A DNA stretch of 64,000 bases, from positions 1 to 64,000 of the forward strand of contig JBEVTI010000012.1 of NCBI GenBank assembly GCA_041156125.1, written 5' to 3'. The notes under the pieces were generated by a model. It was not told where the DNA came from. It ran no database searches and worked only from the letters and a program-made list of their open reading frames with translations. The DNA comes from Paraktedonobacter carboxidivorans (GTDB lineage Bacteria; Chloroflexota; Ktedonobacteria; Ktedonobacterales; Ktedonobacteraceae). Both the position numbers and the translations under genes were made by a program. Positions 18,535 through 26,408 of the stretch are shown here, in pieces. Each line of letters opens with the position of its first letter. Within the stretch, counting starts at the first letter, position 1.

Positions 18535-18651
18535 AATGCCTTTGCTCAAGATGAGCGGAGGGAGGGCGTAGCTGAAACCGCTTGAGCTGAGGATCTGCAT
18601 TCCAGCGCGCTGAGGTGCTTCCAATCGTGGAAGACAGAAAGGAAAACAAGG

Positions 18652-20142
18652 ATGTTTAGTAGTCTCGGACGAAAAAGGTTTTTCGTCATTCCCCTGGCAT
18701 TTCTCCTCCTGTCACTGTGTTTGAGCGCAGTGATGCTGCATTCGGCTTCGGCTGCTACGAGCCTGGCACAGGCTGGTGCGGCCAGCGGTAGGACCATTGG
18801 GGCCGCTGTTGAAAACAATCTTCTAGGCAATAACCCGTACACGACGATTCTCGATAGTCAATTTGATGGTGTAACTCCTGGCAACGAGATGAAGTGGCAA
18901 ACGACGGAACCCTCGCAGGGGACCTTTAACTTTGCACCGGCTGATTCGATTGTGAGTCACGCCCAGAGTCATAGCATGAAGATTCGTGGCCATACGCTGG
19001 TCTGGCATAGCCAGCTTGCCGGCTGGGTCAACAACATTACCTCCAGCAGCGCCCTGCTCTCGGCCATGAATAACCATATTACGACCGAAGTGACCCATTT
19101 TAAAGGCGAAATCTGGTACTGGGATGTGGTCAATGAAGCTTTTAACGATGATGGCACCCGGCGCAGCGACGCCTTCCAGAATCTGATTGGGAACAATTAT
19201 ATTGCTGATGCGTTTACTACAGCCCGCGCAGCAGATCCCAACGCCAAGTTGTGCTACAACGACTACAACATTGAGGACATGAATAGCGCGAAAAGTCAGG
19301 CTGTGTTCGCGCTGGTGCAGAGCTTCAAGGCAAGTGGTGTGCCGATTGATTGTGTGGGCTTCCAGTCTCACTTTATTGTTGGGCAGGTTCCCGCTGACTT
19401 CCAGACCACCTTACAGAAATTCGCGAATCTAGGCATTGATGTGCAGATCACGGAACTCGACGACCGCATGCCCACACCAGCTAGCAGCGCCAACCTTAAC
19501 CAACAGGCCACCGATTATGCTAACGTCGCCAAAGCTTGCCTGGCGGTTTCACGCTGCAATGATATTACCATCTGGGGCATCGGAGAGCCGGACTCCTGGG
19601 TTCCCAGCACGTTCTCTGGTCAGGGTCAGGCATTGCTCTACGATAGCAACTACCAGCCCAAAGCCGCTTATACGTCCTTCCTGAATGCCCTGGGAGGTAC
19701 CGCCACCACCCCACCGCCTTCAACTCCAACGGCAACCCCCACGCGTGTGCCGACCACTCCAGTTGCCGCGACACCCACCAGTGTTCCCGTAACTCCGACG
19801 CCTACCAGCCCAACCGGAGGAGCAAACTGTAGCGTGCATTATACGATCACAAGCCAGTGGACGGGTGGTTTTGGCGCCAGCGTCACGATCACTAATACCA
19901 GCTCGAGCGCCATCAATGGCTGGACTCTGGCCTGGTCCTTTGCGAATGGGCAGACAATCACGCAAATCTGGAACGCCAGCGACATCCAATCGGGAGGGAA
20001 TGTAAGTGCGACTAACCTCTCTTACAATGGGACACTGGCTCCTGGCGCCAATACCAACTTTGGCTTTAACGGAGCCTGGAGCGGGACCAATGCCGCTCCT
20101 ACTTCGTTTAAGCTGAATGGCACGACCTGTAGCAACGTGTAG
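18652..20142 (+). CDS. Secreted GH10 endo-1,4-beta-xylanase with CBM2 module
   Basis: A 496-residue secreted enzyme that hydrolyses xylan. A signal peptide (RKR, hydrophobic core, SASAA) ends near residue 36. The GH10 barrel runs ~40-350: WQTTEPSQGTFNF, HTLVWHSQLAGW, then WDVVNEAFNDDG with E162 as acid/base and QITELDDRM with E268 as nucleophile. GIGEPDSWVPS completes the site. A Pro/Thr linker (~353-395) leads to a carbohydrate-binding module of CBM2 type (~398-496) with flanking cysteines and conserved tryptophans. AAAGGAAAACAAGG precedes the ATG. Likely repressed by the divergent LacI protein. Confidence 0.95.
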   Translation: MFSSLGRKRFFVIPLAFLLLSLCLSAVMLHSASAATSLAQAGAASGRTIGAAVENNLLGNNPYTTILDSQFDGVTPGNEMKWQTTEPSQGTFNFAPADSIVSHAQSHSMKIRGHTLVWHSQLAGWVNNITSSSALLSAMNNHITTEVTHFKGEIWYWDVVNEAFNDDGTRRSDAFQNLIGNNYIADAFTTARAADPNAKLCYNDYNIEDMNSAKSQAVFALVQSFKASGVPIDCVGFQSHFIVGQVPADFQTTLQKFANLGIDVQITELDDRMPTPASSANLNQQATDYANVAKACLAVSRCNDITIWGIGEPDSWVPSTFSGQGQALLYDSNYQPKAAYTSFLNALGGTATTPPPSTPTATPTRVPTTPVAATPTSVPVTPTPTSPTGGANCSVHYTITSQWTGGFGASVTITNTSSSAINGWTLAWSFANGQTITQIWNASDIQSGGNVSATNLSYNGTLAPGANTNFGFNGAWSGTNAAPTSFKLNGTTCSNV

Positions 20143-20160
20143 TCTCTCAGTTCTCTTATT

Positions 20161-20211
20161 AAGGAAATGGGACTGGATCATTTCTCTACGCCCATCCAGG
20201 TCCATTTCCTT
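20161..20211. terminator. Convergent hairpin between xylanase and YcaQ genes
   Basis: Arms 20161-20178 and 20194-20211 pair over 18 bases with two mismatches. It lies between the plus-strand xylanase and the minus-strand glycosylase gene, 18 bases from each stop codon, so it could serve both. Confidence 0.6.
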
Positions 20212-20228
20212 GACGGAAACTGGCCACT

Positions 20229-21413
20229 TTACTCGATAGTCATCGCCTGGCGGACCAAAGGCGCCACTCCTGCCTCAACGCGCACGCTATTGGCGCGCAG
20301 GTAGTGGGCGAAGTTTTCGGCAGCCACGTGTAGCGCGTCCAGCAGGTCAGGAGTGGGCTTCACATCTGGCTCCCACCACCAGCGTGTAATCGTCCAGGTC
20401 CCTTGTTCCAGGCGACCATCCAACCGGGCCACAAAGCGATCCTCATAGAAAACCGGCAGCACATAGTAGCCCCAAAGGCGCTGTGGTTCGGGCTTGTAGA
20501 CCTCCCAGACGTAATCAAAATCGAAAAGCTGCATCACGCCGCGCCGGTCCCACAGCAGGCTATCCAGTGGACCCAGAAAAATGACGCGTGGCGCCGGTGC
20601 GGGGGCTTCTAGCAGCGGCAGCGCGCTCGTTGGCAGATAGGCGGGCCAGCCCTTCGCACCGTTTTCGCCGATTTGCACAGGCGTTAGCGTGCCCCTCTCT
20701 ACCAGTTCTTTGAACGCTGGCGCGCGCCGGGAAGTCGCGCCACAGCCAAACCAGATGCTGGGGTCCCCAGAAGGGCGGATGAGGCCCATGGTCTGACCAC
20801 GCCGGGTCAGCATCCAGCGTGTTGACTCGTCCTCATCCTCCACTGGTGGAGCGTAAAAGTATGCGGGGGGAATGACGCGCTCGGCCCGGTCATAGTAATG
20901 GCGAGCACCCTGGCGGTGATGGGTCACAATCAGTCCGCGATCCCACAGTGCCCGCAAGATGTGCTTGATGCGCTTGGGACCATACCAGGCGTCGCGGTCG
21001 GTGAAGTGCGATTGATCTGCAAACTCCAATGAGGAAAGCGGCCCGCGCGCATCCAGTTCGGCCAGTGCCGCCGCGACCGCGTCGGCCTGTTCTTCCAGCA
21101 GCAGCGGATGTAGATTATAGGTGCGGGCGCGCAGGCGGGCGCGCATTGGCCAGTCGCTCATCGGTACCAGGCATGCCATCTTGTCCCAGGCGTCATAGAC
21201 CAGCCGATCAATGTAAGCAGTCTTTTGCCAGTCATCCACCTGATAGCCTGGCACCCGCGCCTGCAAGACCAGATCAGGATTGCGCCCCACTGGATTGAGC
21301 GGGTCATATTGTACCGTGCCCAGACGCTCAAACACACCAGGCACATTGGTTGGCGTAAAATGATAGTTGGCCAGAAAGCGCCGGGCTTCAGCGCGCGAAA
21401 GGGTCAGCGTCAT
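20229..21413 (-). CDS. YcaQ-type winged-helix DNA glycosylase (crosslink repair family)
   Basis: A 394-residue protein of the YcaQ/AlkX (DUF1006) family. Characterised members remove bases from interstrand crosslinks and bulky adducts. The family signature TVQYDPLNPVGRNPDLVLQA at residues 33-52 holds the catalytic Q-x-D. Winged-helix elements follow (KRIKHILRALWDRGLIVTHH near 145-165), then WFGCGATSRRAPAFKELVERG near 215 and IFLGPLDSLLWDRRGVMQLFDFDYVWEVY-type sequence near 280-305. It stands alone on the minus strand. Full length for the family. Confidence 0.85.
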   Translation of the reverse strand: MTLTLSRAEARRFLANYHFTPTNVPGVFERLGTVQYDPLNPVGRNPDLVLQARVPGYQVDDWQKTAYIDRLVYDAWDKMACLVPMSDWPMRARLRARTYNLHPLLLEEQADAVAAALAELDARGPLSSLEFADQSHFTDRDAWYGPKRIKHILRALWDRGLIVTHHRQGARHYYDRAERVIPPAYFYAPPVEDEDESTRWMLTRRGQTMGLIRPSGDPSIWFGCGATSRRAPAFKELVERGTLTPVQIGENGAKGWPAYLPTSALPLLEAPAPAPRVIFLGPLDSLLWDRRGVMQLFDFDYVWEVYKPEPQRLWGYYVLPVFYEDRFVARLDGRLEQGTWTITRWWWEPDVKPTPDLLDALHVAAENFAHYLRANSVRVEAGVAPLVRQAMTIE

Positions 21414-21631
21414 CTTTTGTCCTCCGGTCTGTACTTTGCTTGGGATTTATCATCAACCAGGCGGTACGCTTTGGCCAAAAATATGCCGCTTCACCTCTGA
21501 TTATCTTTTGTCTGCTAGCGAAAGACGAGAATGTGAGCTGGCTCCATAACGCTCACTACCCGTTTCTCTGCCAGCCCCCTTTTTTCAGAAGCGGCACCCC
21601 GGTTGAGATACTTCTGTGAAGCCGCGTTTCT

Positions 21632-22444
21632 TTATCCCTCAAAACGCAGCATAGCAGCGAGCATTGGATTCTCGCGTCGTAATGCCTGGTAACGCTCTTC
21701 ACCCAGTTCGTTGATGAGACTGCGTCCCATAATATCTTCTTTTACATACTCTGTGGCTAACAACGCAATAATCGTATTCCCTGTCCAGATGCCCTGACCG
21801 TTTCCCGCTGCGGTAAACTCAGCCACACAGGCTTCCTGATGATCTCTAATCAATACGGAGAGCCTACGTCCTCCAAGGCGTTCTTGCGCACTCTGGCCAC
21901 AAAGGGTCAAATCATAGGTATGAGGAACTTCCAGGTGAAATGTACCATAGATAGCTATCTGCAATTCAACGCCTCGCTGGTGAGCCTGTGTTAATTCCTC
22001 TGCCAGCACAGCAAGCTCCTGATCCCAGAGGGCTGCGTACACGCACTGCGTGGCGCGCGAAATAATGCGTGTCATCACATCGATAATATTTACGGGGCCA
22101 GTCAACGACCACGTCAGACTATCATCGCTCTCCTTTCCCAATTGCCCAAGTTCTTGCGTGACTGCCTGGAAGGTTGCCTCTGTGTGCTGGTGTAAACTGG
22201 CGAGGAGATCCTTGTAGGGAACGGGAGCATAGAGCGTTGGTTCGGAATGATAGAGCAGAACCGCGCCCTTCTGGTGGAGACGCTGCAGTGTCTCGTAGAT
22301 TTTCGATGGCGGAATCCCTGCAACTCGACTGACCTCGTGACCATTCATAGGCGATTTCCGCAGGAGCGCACAGTATGCGCGCGTTTCATATGGCGAAAAA
22401 TTGAACATGCTCATATGTTCAATCAGTAATTCCATCTGATCCAT
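21632..22444 (-). CDS. TrmB family transcriptional regulator
   Basis: A 270-residue regulator; ATG 22444 is preferred because GAGGAG lies 7 bases upstream. The TrmB winged helix covers ~10-75: FNFSPYETRAYCALLRKSP, GHEVSRVAGIPPSKIYETLQ and KGAVLLYHSEPTLYAPVPYKDLL. The C-terminal region (~115-240) resembles the phospholipase-D-like effector-binding part of TrmB proteins. It is divergent from ridA/eamA, so it probably controls those genes and itself. A dyad (GTATATTG at 22598 and CAATATAC at 22628) between the genes is a candidate binding site. Confidence 0.8.
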   Translation of the reverse strand: MDQMELLIEHMSMFNFSPYETRAYCALLRKSPMNGHEVSRVAGIPPSKIYETLQRLHQKGAVLLYHSEPTLYAPVPYKDLLASLHQHTEATFQAVTQELGQLGKESDDSLTWSLTGPVNIIDVMTRIISRATQCVYAALWDQELAVLAEELTQAHQRGVELQIAIYGTFHLEVPHTYDLTLCGQSAQERLGGRRLSVLIRDHQEACVAEFTAAGNGQGIWTGNTIIALLATEYVKEDIMGRSLINELGEERYQALRRENPMLAAMLRFEG

Positions 22445-22584
22445 CTGATTACTCCTCAAAGCATCTGTTTCAGCTATGAAGCATCACAGATCGTCTTCTC
22501 CGCGCTCTTTGTTTTCTTTAGAGCAGTCTGTGCCCGGACTTGCGCCTACAAGAAGCGAGTTCCCGTTTTTCAACAGCGGAAGGA

Positions 22585-22635
22585 TTGACAATAGCGTGTA
22601 TATTGTTTACTATACTACCATAGTCGTCAATATAC
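22585..22635 (+). promoter_or_regulatory. Promoter and dyad operator of the ridA-eamA genes
   Basis: TTGACA (22585-22590) and TACTAT (22608-22613) are 17 bases apart. GTATATTG at 22598-22605 and CAATATAC at 22628-22635 form an 8-bp inverted repeat bracketing the -10 and start site, a plausible TrmB operator. Confidence 0.5.
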
Positions 22636-22672
22636 TACGCAGAGGGTATGGTACACCGAGAAAAGGAAACAT

Positions 22673-23077
22673 ATGTTTAAACAACACATCGCGTCAGGTT
22701 CTCCTTGGGAGGCTGTTGTTGGCTATTCGCGCGCCGTTCGTGCTGGTCAATTTGTTTTTGTCTCTGGGACGACAGCTAGCGGACCAGATGGGAAGGCTCT
22801 CTATGCAGGAGATGCCTATGCTCAGGCCAAAGAAATTTTGCGACGGGTCGGGGTCGCCCTGCAAGAAGCTGGCGCTTCCCTACAAGATGTCGTGCTGACA
22901 CGTCACTATGTGACAGATATTTCTCTCTGGGAAGCAGTGGGCCGCGCACACGGCGAAATTTTTCGTGAGATCCGACCGGCCACTGCTATGGTTGAAGTCC
23001 GCCAGTTGATCGATCCCAGCCTCCTGGTCGAAATCGAAGTTATAGCTGTGCTTTCTCCTACTCAGGAAAAGGAATAA
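22673..23077 (+). CDS. RidA (YjgF/YER057c) family protein
   Basis: A 134-residue RidA-superfamily protein. It begins with SPWEAVVGYSRAVRAGQFVFVSGTTA, has the DAYAQAKEILRRVGVALQEAGASLQDVV helix, and ends with PATAMVEVRQLIDPSLLVEIEVIA. The arginine in PATAMVEVRQL-type position matches the family's imine-binding arginine. RidA enzymes deaminate reactive enamines/imines; this subgroup may have another small-molecule role. AAAAGGAAA precedes the ATG. EamA follows 5 bases after its stop, so the two form an operon. Confidence 0.85.
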   Translation: MFKQHIASGSPWEAVVGYSRAVRAGQFVFVSGTTASGPDGKALYAGDAYAQAKEILRRVGVALQEAGASLQDVVLTRHYVTDISLWEAVGRAHGEIFREIRPATAMVEVRQLIDPSLLVEIEVIAVLSPTQEKE

Positions 23078-23082
23078 GAAGC

Positions 23083-24063
23083 ATGCCTGGAAGAGAGCGT
23101 ACAGCGTTTCTTTCTGCAATAGGAGTGTTGCTCCTCGCTGTTCTCTGCTGGGGACTCGCTCCAGTCGCCAATCGTTATCTGCTCAGATCCCTCAGCCCGC
23201 CTCATCTCGTCGTGGGGCGCTTTGTCGTCGCGTCTCTGTTCTTTGTCCCGCTTATTCTGCGGATGCGCAAACAACACTGGAGCCGCGCCGATCTGCTACG
23301 TGCGATCTTTTGCGGTTTCGCAAGTATTCTGGGATACAATGTCGCCGTCACCTATGGACTTGAGTGGGTTTCTGCCGGTATGGGAGGCCTCCTGGTTGCT
23401 ACAGCCCCCCTCTGGATTGCCTTATTCTCGCGCGTGGTCGAGCGCGAACCGCTACACTGGACAGGGCTGGTCGGTTTGGCACTGAGCCTGGGAGGAGTGG
23501 CTACCCTGATTGGCTGGACAGCATTGCTCCCTGAACATAAAGCAACACTCTTTTGGGGCATGGGACTCGTGCTTTTCGCATCCATGATGTGGGCCATGTA
23601 CACCGTAGCGGTGCGTCCACTCAGTTCCAGGTATGGCGCGCCCGTCAGTACGGGGTTCACAACCATTGTAGGTACGCTTCCGCTGGTTTTTTTGTGGGAC
23701 CCACATCTTCTCCCAGCTTTTGTGCAACTTCGTGAAGGAGATTGGTTTGCCTTTGCTCTGCTCGCGTTCGGTAGCACTGTGGTTGCTACGATGCTCTGGA
23801 ATTATGGTGTTACCCGGCTTCCCAGCACTCAAGCTGGGATCTTCCTGAATCTTTTGCCTGTCGTGAGTATGGGAGGTGGAAGTCTCTTTTTGGGTGAACA
23901 TATTTCTCTGAATATGCTTCTCAGTGGCGTCATCATTGTAGCTGGCGTGGTGGTAACCCAGGTGCCATCTTTTGCAGCATTCCAAAGACAGAAAGCATCC
24001 ACGAGTGAGATGGATAAGGCTGAAACACACATCAGTCAGCATCTCAAAGGTAAGATCTCTTGA
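23083..24063 (+). CDS. EamA family (DMT superfamily) transporter
   Basis: A 326-residue inner-membrane permease with ten predicted helices in two EamA repeats. The first begins at residue ~10 (VLLLAVLCWGLAPVANRYLL) and the second near ~155 (WGMGLVLFASMMWAMYTVAVRPLSSRYG). Conserved GLEWVSAGMGGLLVATAPLWIALFSRV-type sequence (~88-115) and LNLLPVVSMGGGSLFLGEHIS (~255) are present. The family exports metabolites or amino acids. Translationally close to ridA, so it may export a toxic or degraded amino-compound (inference). Confidence 0.85.
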   Translation: MPGRERTAFLSAIGVLLLAVLCWGLAPVANRYLLRSLSPPHLVVGRFVVASLFFVPLILRMRKQHWSRADLLRAIFCGFASILGYNVAVTYGLEWVSAGMGGLLVATAPLWIALFSRVVEREPLHWTGLVGLALSLGGVATLIGWTALLPEHKATLFWGMGLVLFASMMWAMYTVAVRPLSSRYGAPVSTGFTTIVGTLPLVFLWDPHLLPAFVQLREGDWFAFALLAFGSTVVATMLWNYGVTRLPSTQAGIFLNLLPVVSMGGGSLFLGEHISLNMLLSGVIIVAGVVVTQVPSFAAFQRQKASTSEMDKAETHISQHLKGKIS

Positions 24064-24300
24064 GGAACAGGCGAGAACCTCGTTGGCTGAGACTCGACTT
24101 TTGCTTACTCACCTACTTTGAAACTCGCCTCTCTTTTATGAAAGGACGATACATAGGTACATTGACATATTGGAAACATGGAGTAGCTCTTGTAATTTGT
24201 GCTGATGGCTGCTATACTTTAGTTACCTGTTCAGTGAACAAAGCCTTTATATTGTTTCAGGCTGAATGCTCATCCAGCCAATTAGGAAAGGAGATAAATT

Positions 24301-24369
24301 GTGTTAGCACATGTTTTAGAGCATGGGCAGCAAAACACGATGCGCCTCCTGGCCTTGCACACCCGGTAG
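24301..24369 (+). CDS. Possible 22-residue small protein with a strong ribosome site
   Basis: GTG at 24301 follows AGGAAAGGAG with 8-base spacing, one of the better ribosome sites in the window. It opens a 22-codon frame ending in TAG. The peptide is MLAHVLEHGQQNTMRLLALH plus two residues. It could be a leader peptide or the start of a frameshifted gene. No family match. Confidence 0.3.
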   Translation: MLAHVLEHGQQNTMRLLALHTR

Positions 24370-24627
24370 GGTATCGTGTAACAGAGCCGCTCTTAATCTT
24401 CCTCTTTTGCTGCGCCACCTCTCTGTGCTCTTTCTGGTTGTTCTTCCTCTATGCGAGCCACCTCTCTTGTTCGGATCGAACAGACGCTTGAAGATGGTCT
24501 TCTTGCTCGATTTGAGGGGAGTGAGCGTGTTTTTTGCTCGCTCGTCTGGAGAGGAGTGACATTGCAAGCGAGCTGAATGGGACGGATTATCATGCGTATA
24601 ACAAAGACACATTTGGAGGTAAATCAA
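24370..24627 (+). other. Region without a supported gene
   Basis: Contains a 41-codon frame (24451-24576) reading RIEQTLEDGLLARFEGSERV internally and stopping right before the pentapeptide-protein region. It has protein-like composition but no ribosome site. It may be a small gene or relic. Confidence 0.25.
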
Positions 24628-25011
24628 TTGGCGAATCAGCAACATCTTGACCTTCTCAGACAGAGTGTCCACACCTGGAATCAGTGGAGGCAAGAGCATC
24701 CAGATATTCGGCCCGATCTCAGCGGCTCCGATTTGGCCTGGGCTTGTTTGAGCAATGCCGACTTGAGCGGAGTGGACCTCAGCGATGTAGACTTCACCTG
24801 GGCCGATCTTTATCGGGCCAACTTGATCAGAGCTAATCTCAGCCAGGCTAATCTCAGCGGCGCTGACTTGAGCGGCACCCATCTTTGTCGAGCGAACCTG
24901 TGTGGGGCAAATCTCAATGGGACGTTGCTATATCGCGCAAACCTGCGCGACGCGGATCTCAGTGAGACCAATCTCCATAGGGCGGTTCTTGAAGAGACTG
25001 TGTTGAACTGA
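24628..25011 (+). CDS. Pentapeptide repeat protein
   Basis: A protein of about 127 residues. The TTG at 24628 has GGAGG eight bases upstream and is preferred over ATG codons at 24577 or 24592. After an amphipathic helix (ANQQHLDLLRQSVHTWNQWR), residues ~25-120 are continuous pentapeptide repeats of the A(D/N)LSG type (DLSGSDLAWACLSNADLSGV and onward). These form a right-handed quadrilateral beta-helix. No DNA-gyrase-protection or effector assignment is possible from sequence. infA follows 21 bases later on the same strand. Confidence 0.85.
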   Translation: MANQQHLDLLRQSVHTWNQWRQEHPDIRPDLSGSDLAWACLSNADLSGVDLSDVDFTWADLYRANLIRANLSQANLSGADLSGTHLCRANLCGANLNGTLLYRANLRDADLSETNLHRAVLEETVLN

Positions 25012-25032
25012 GTATGGTAAAGGAAGGATTGT

Positions 25033-25272
25033 ATGGTAAAAGAGAGAGATGAAATTCTGGTCGTTGGGGAAGTACTTGAGGTCTTTCGCAACTCCACATT
25101 TAAAATCCAAATCGATGAGCAGCATCAGGTGATGGCAGTGCCTGCCGGACGTTTGCGGCTATCAAATATACGTCTTGTGGCGGGCGACAAGGTGCGGGTT
25201 GCGCTTTCGCCCTACGATCTGAAGCGAGGCCGGATCATCTGGCGCCTCAACGAAGGTCGCAATTCCCGCTAA
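25033..25272 (+). CDS. infA: Translation initiation factor IF-1
   Basis: A 79-residue S1/OB-fold protein: ILVVGEVLEVFRNSTFKIQI then AVPAGRLRLSNIRLVAGDKV and SPYDLKRGRIIWRL. The last is the typical IF-1 C-terminus (consensus SPYDL-RGRI-YR). AGGAAGGA precedes the ATG. The usual neighbours (secY, adk, rpmJ) are absent, and the N-terminus differs from canonical K-D-x-I-E. This may therefore be a second infA paralogue outside the ribosomal-protein operon. Confidence 0.85.
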   Translation: MVKERDEILVVGEVLEVFRNSTFKIQIDEQHQVMAVPAGRLRLSNIRLVAGDKVRVALSPYDLKRGRIIWRLNEGRNSR

Positions 25273-25280
25273 AAGACAAT

Positions 25281-25440
25281 GGTATTGTCAACTTAACGCA
25301 ATGCCGGGCTTATTTTTCTGAAAAATGGGCAAGCAAGATGTTTTTGGGGCCTCTTTTTTGTAAAGCATTAGCAGAAAAATGCTCCGAAATCTTCCTGTGA
25401 AGGAAAAATTATCAGGGGAAACAGCCAGGTTGACAATACC
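25281..25440. mobile_element. Candidate MITE-like element with 12-bp terminal inverted repeats
   Basis: GGTATTGTCAAC at 25281-25292 and its exact reverse complement at 25429-25440 bound 160 bases of AT-rich noncoding DNA. The same 12-mer occurs once more at 70-81. No clear target duplication is visible and no transposase is in the window. Confidence 0.35.
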
Positions 25441-25653
25441 TCTTACCAAGTTCTCTATACAAGCTACGCGCCGCTCAAGCGCCTCTCCGTAGCTCCGCTG
25501 AAAAATTACAACAGTGGTTGTTCTGCTGACAGAGGTGATGTATATTTACCGCATTCTCTGGCAGAGATTGTATAGAAATGATCGAAGGTGTTCAACTACA
25601 ATATTCATCAGCCTCATCTTAGAGGCTTGAAAAATTGAGAAGGAAAAAGAAAC

Positions 25654-26373
25654 ATATCTCGAACAGCATACTATGATCGTATCGCGAAGCAGTGGCACCG
25701 CCTCACTGGCTATCACGGTGGCGCTTTCAAGCGGTACGTGCTCAACGACAGCATTCTCACGCAAATCGACAGCATTGCAGAAAACGCGCTTCTCGAATTA
25801 GGCGCAGGTAACGGCTACTTCGCCCCACTCCTCTTACGGCGCTTCTCTGGTCAACTTCCTACGCGTCTGGTAATCACTGACCAATCGCGGGAATTGCTCG
25901 CTATTGCCCAATCCACCTTCCAGATTGCTGGCGCGGAGTATTGCACCCTGGATGTGCAAGATCCTTTTCCATTCCCAGATGCCAGTTTCCATCTCGTCCT
26001 GGCCAGCATGCTCTTCAATGAATTGACAACCACTGGTCTGGAAAATGCCTTGCGTGAGTGTACTCGTATCTTGATTGAGGGTGGTCTCCTGCTTGCCGCG
26101 GTGCCACACCCGGATTTTGTCCATGCATTAGCAAAGAAAGGTGCTCTCACCGACTTTGGCCGTGGTTTATCCGCCATGCCCAGCGCGGAAGGATTGCGCC
26201 TGCCCGTCTCACGTCGTTCAGTGTCTGCTTACCAGAAAGTCATGGAAGAGAGTGGTTTCGCCGTGATGACGCAAAATATTCATGCTGACGCAAAAACCCT
26301 TCATGAGAAGCCGGGACTCAAAGTCTCCGCTGGAACACCGCTCGGATTGCTCTTTATTTGTCGTCGCGCCTGA
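25654..26373 (+). CDS. Class I SAM-dependent methyltransferase (possible AUA start)
   Basis: The homologous-looking N-terminus (SRTAYYDRIAKQWHRLTGYH, then GGAFKRYVLND) lies upstream of the first usual start codon, GTG 25738. It reaches back to an ATA at 25654 that sits at correct spacing behind AAGGAAAAAG; an in-frame TGA lies 18 bases before that. From ATA the protein is 239 residues. Motif I is ALLELGAGNGYFAPLLL, the acidic residue is in RLVITDQSRELLAIAQ, and FPDASFHLVLASMLFNEL is motif IV. Either AUA initiates weakly, or an ATG has mutated and GTG 25738 gives a truncated product. Substrate unknown. Confidence 0.75.
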   Translation: MSRTAYYDRIAKQWHRLTGYHGGAFKRYVLNDSILTQIDSIAENALLELGAGNGYFAPLLLRRFSGQLPTRLVITDQSRELLAIAQSTFQIAGAEYCTLDVQDPFPFPDASFHLVLASMLFNELTTTGLENALRECTRILIEGGLLLAAVPHPDFVHALAKKGALTDFGRGLSAMPSAEGLRLPVSRRSVSAYQKVMEESGFAVMTQNIHADAKTLHEKPGLKVSAGTPLGLLFICRRA

Positions 26374-26408
26374 AACCTGGCAGAACTGGCTCCTTTCCGC
26401 TGATGTAC

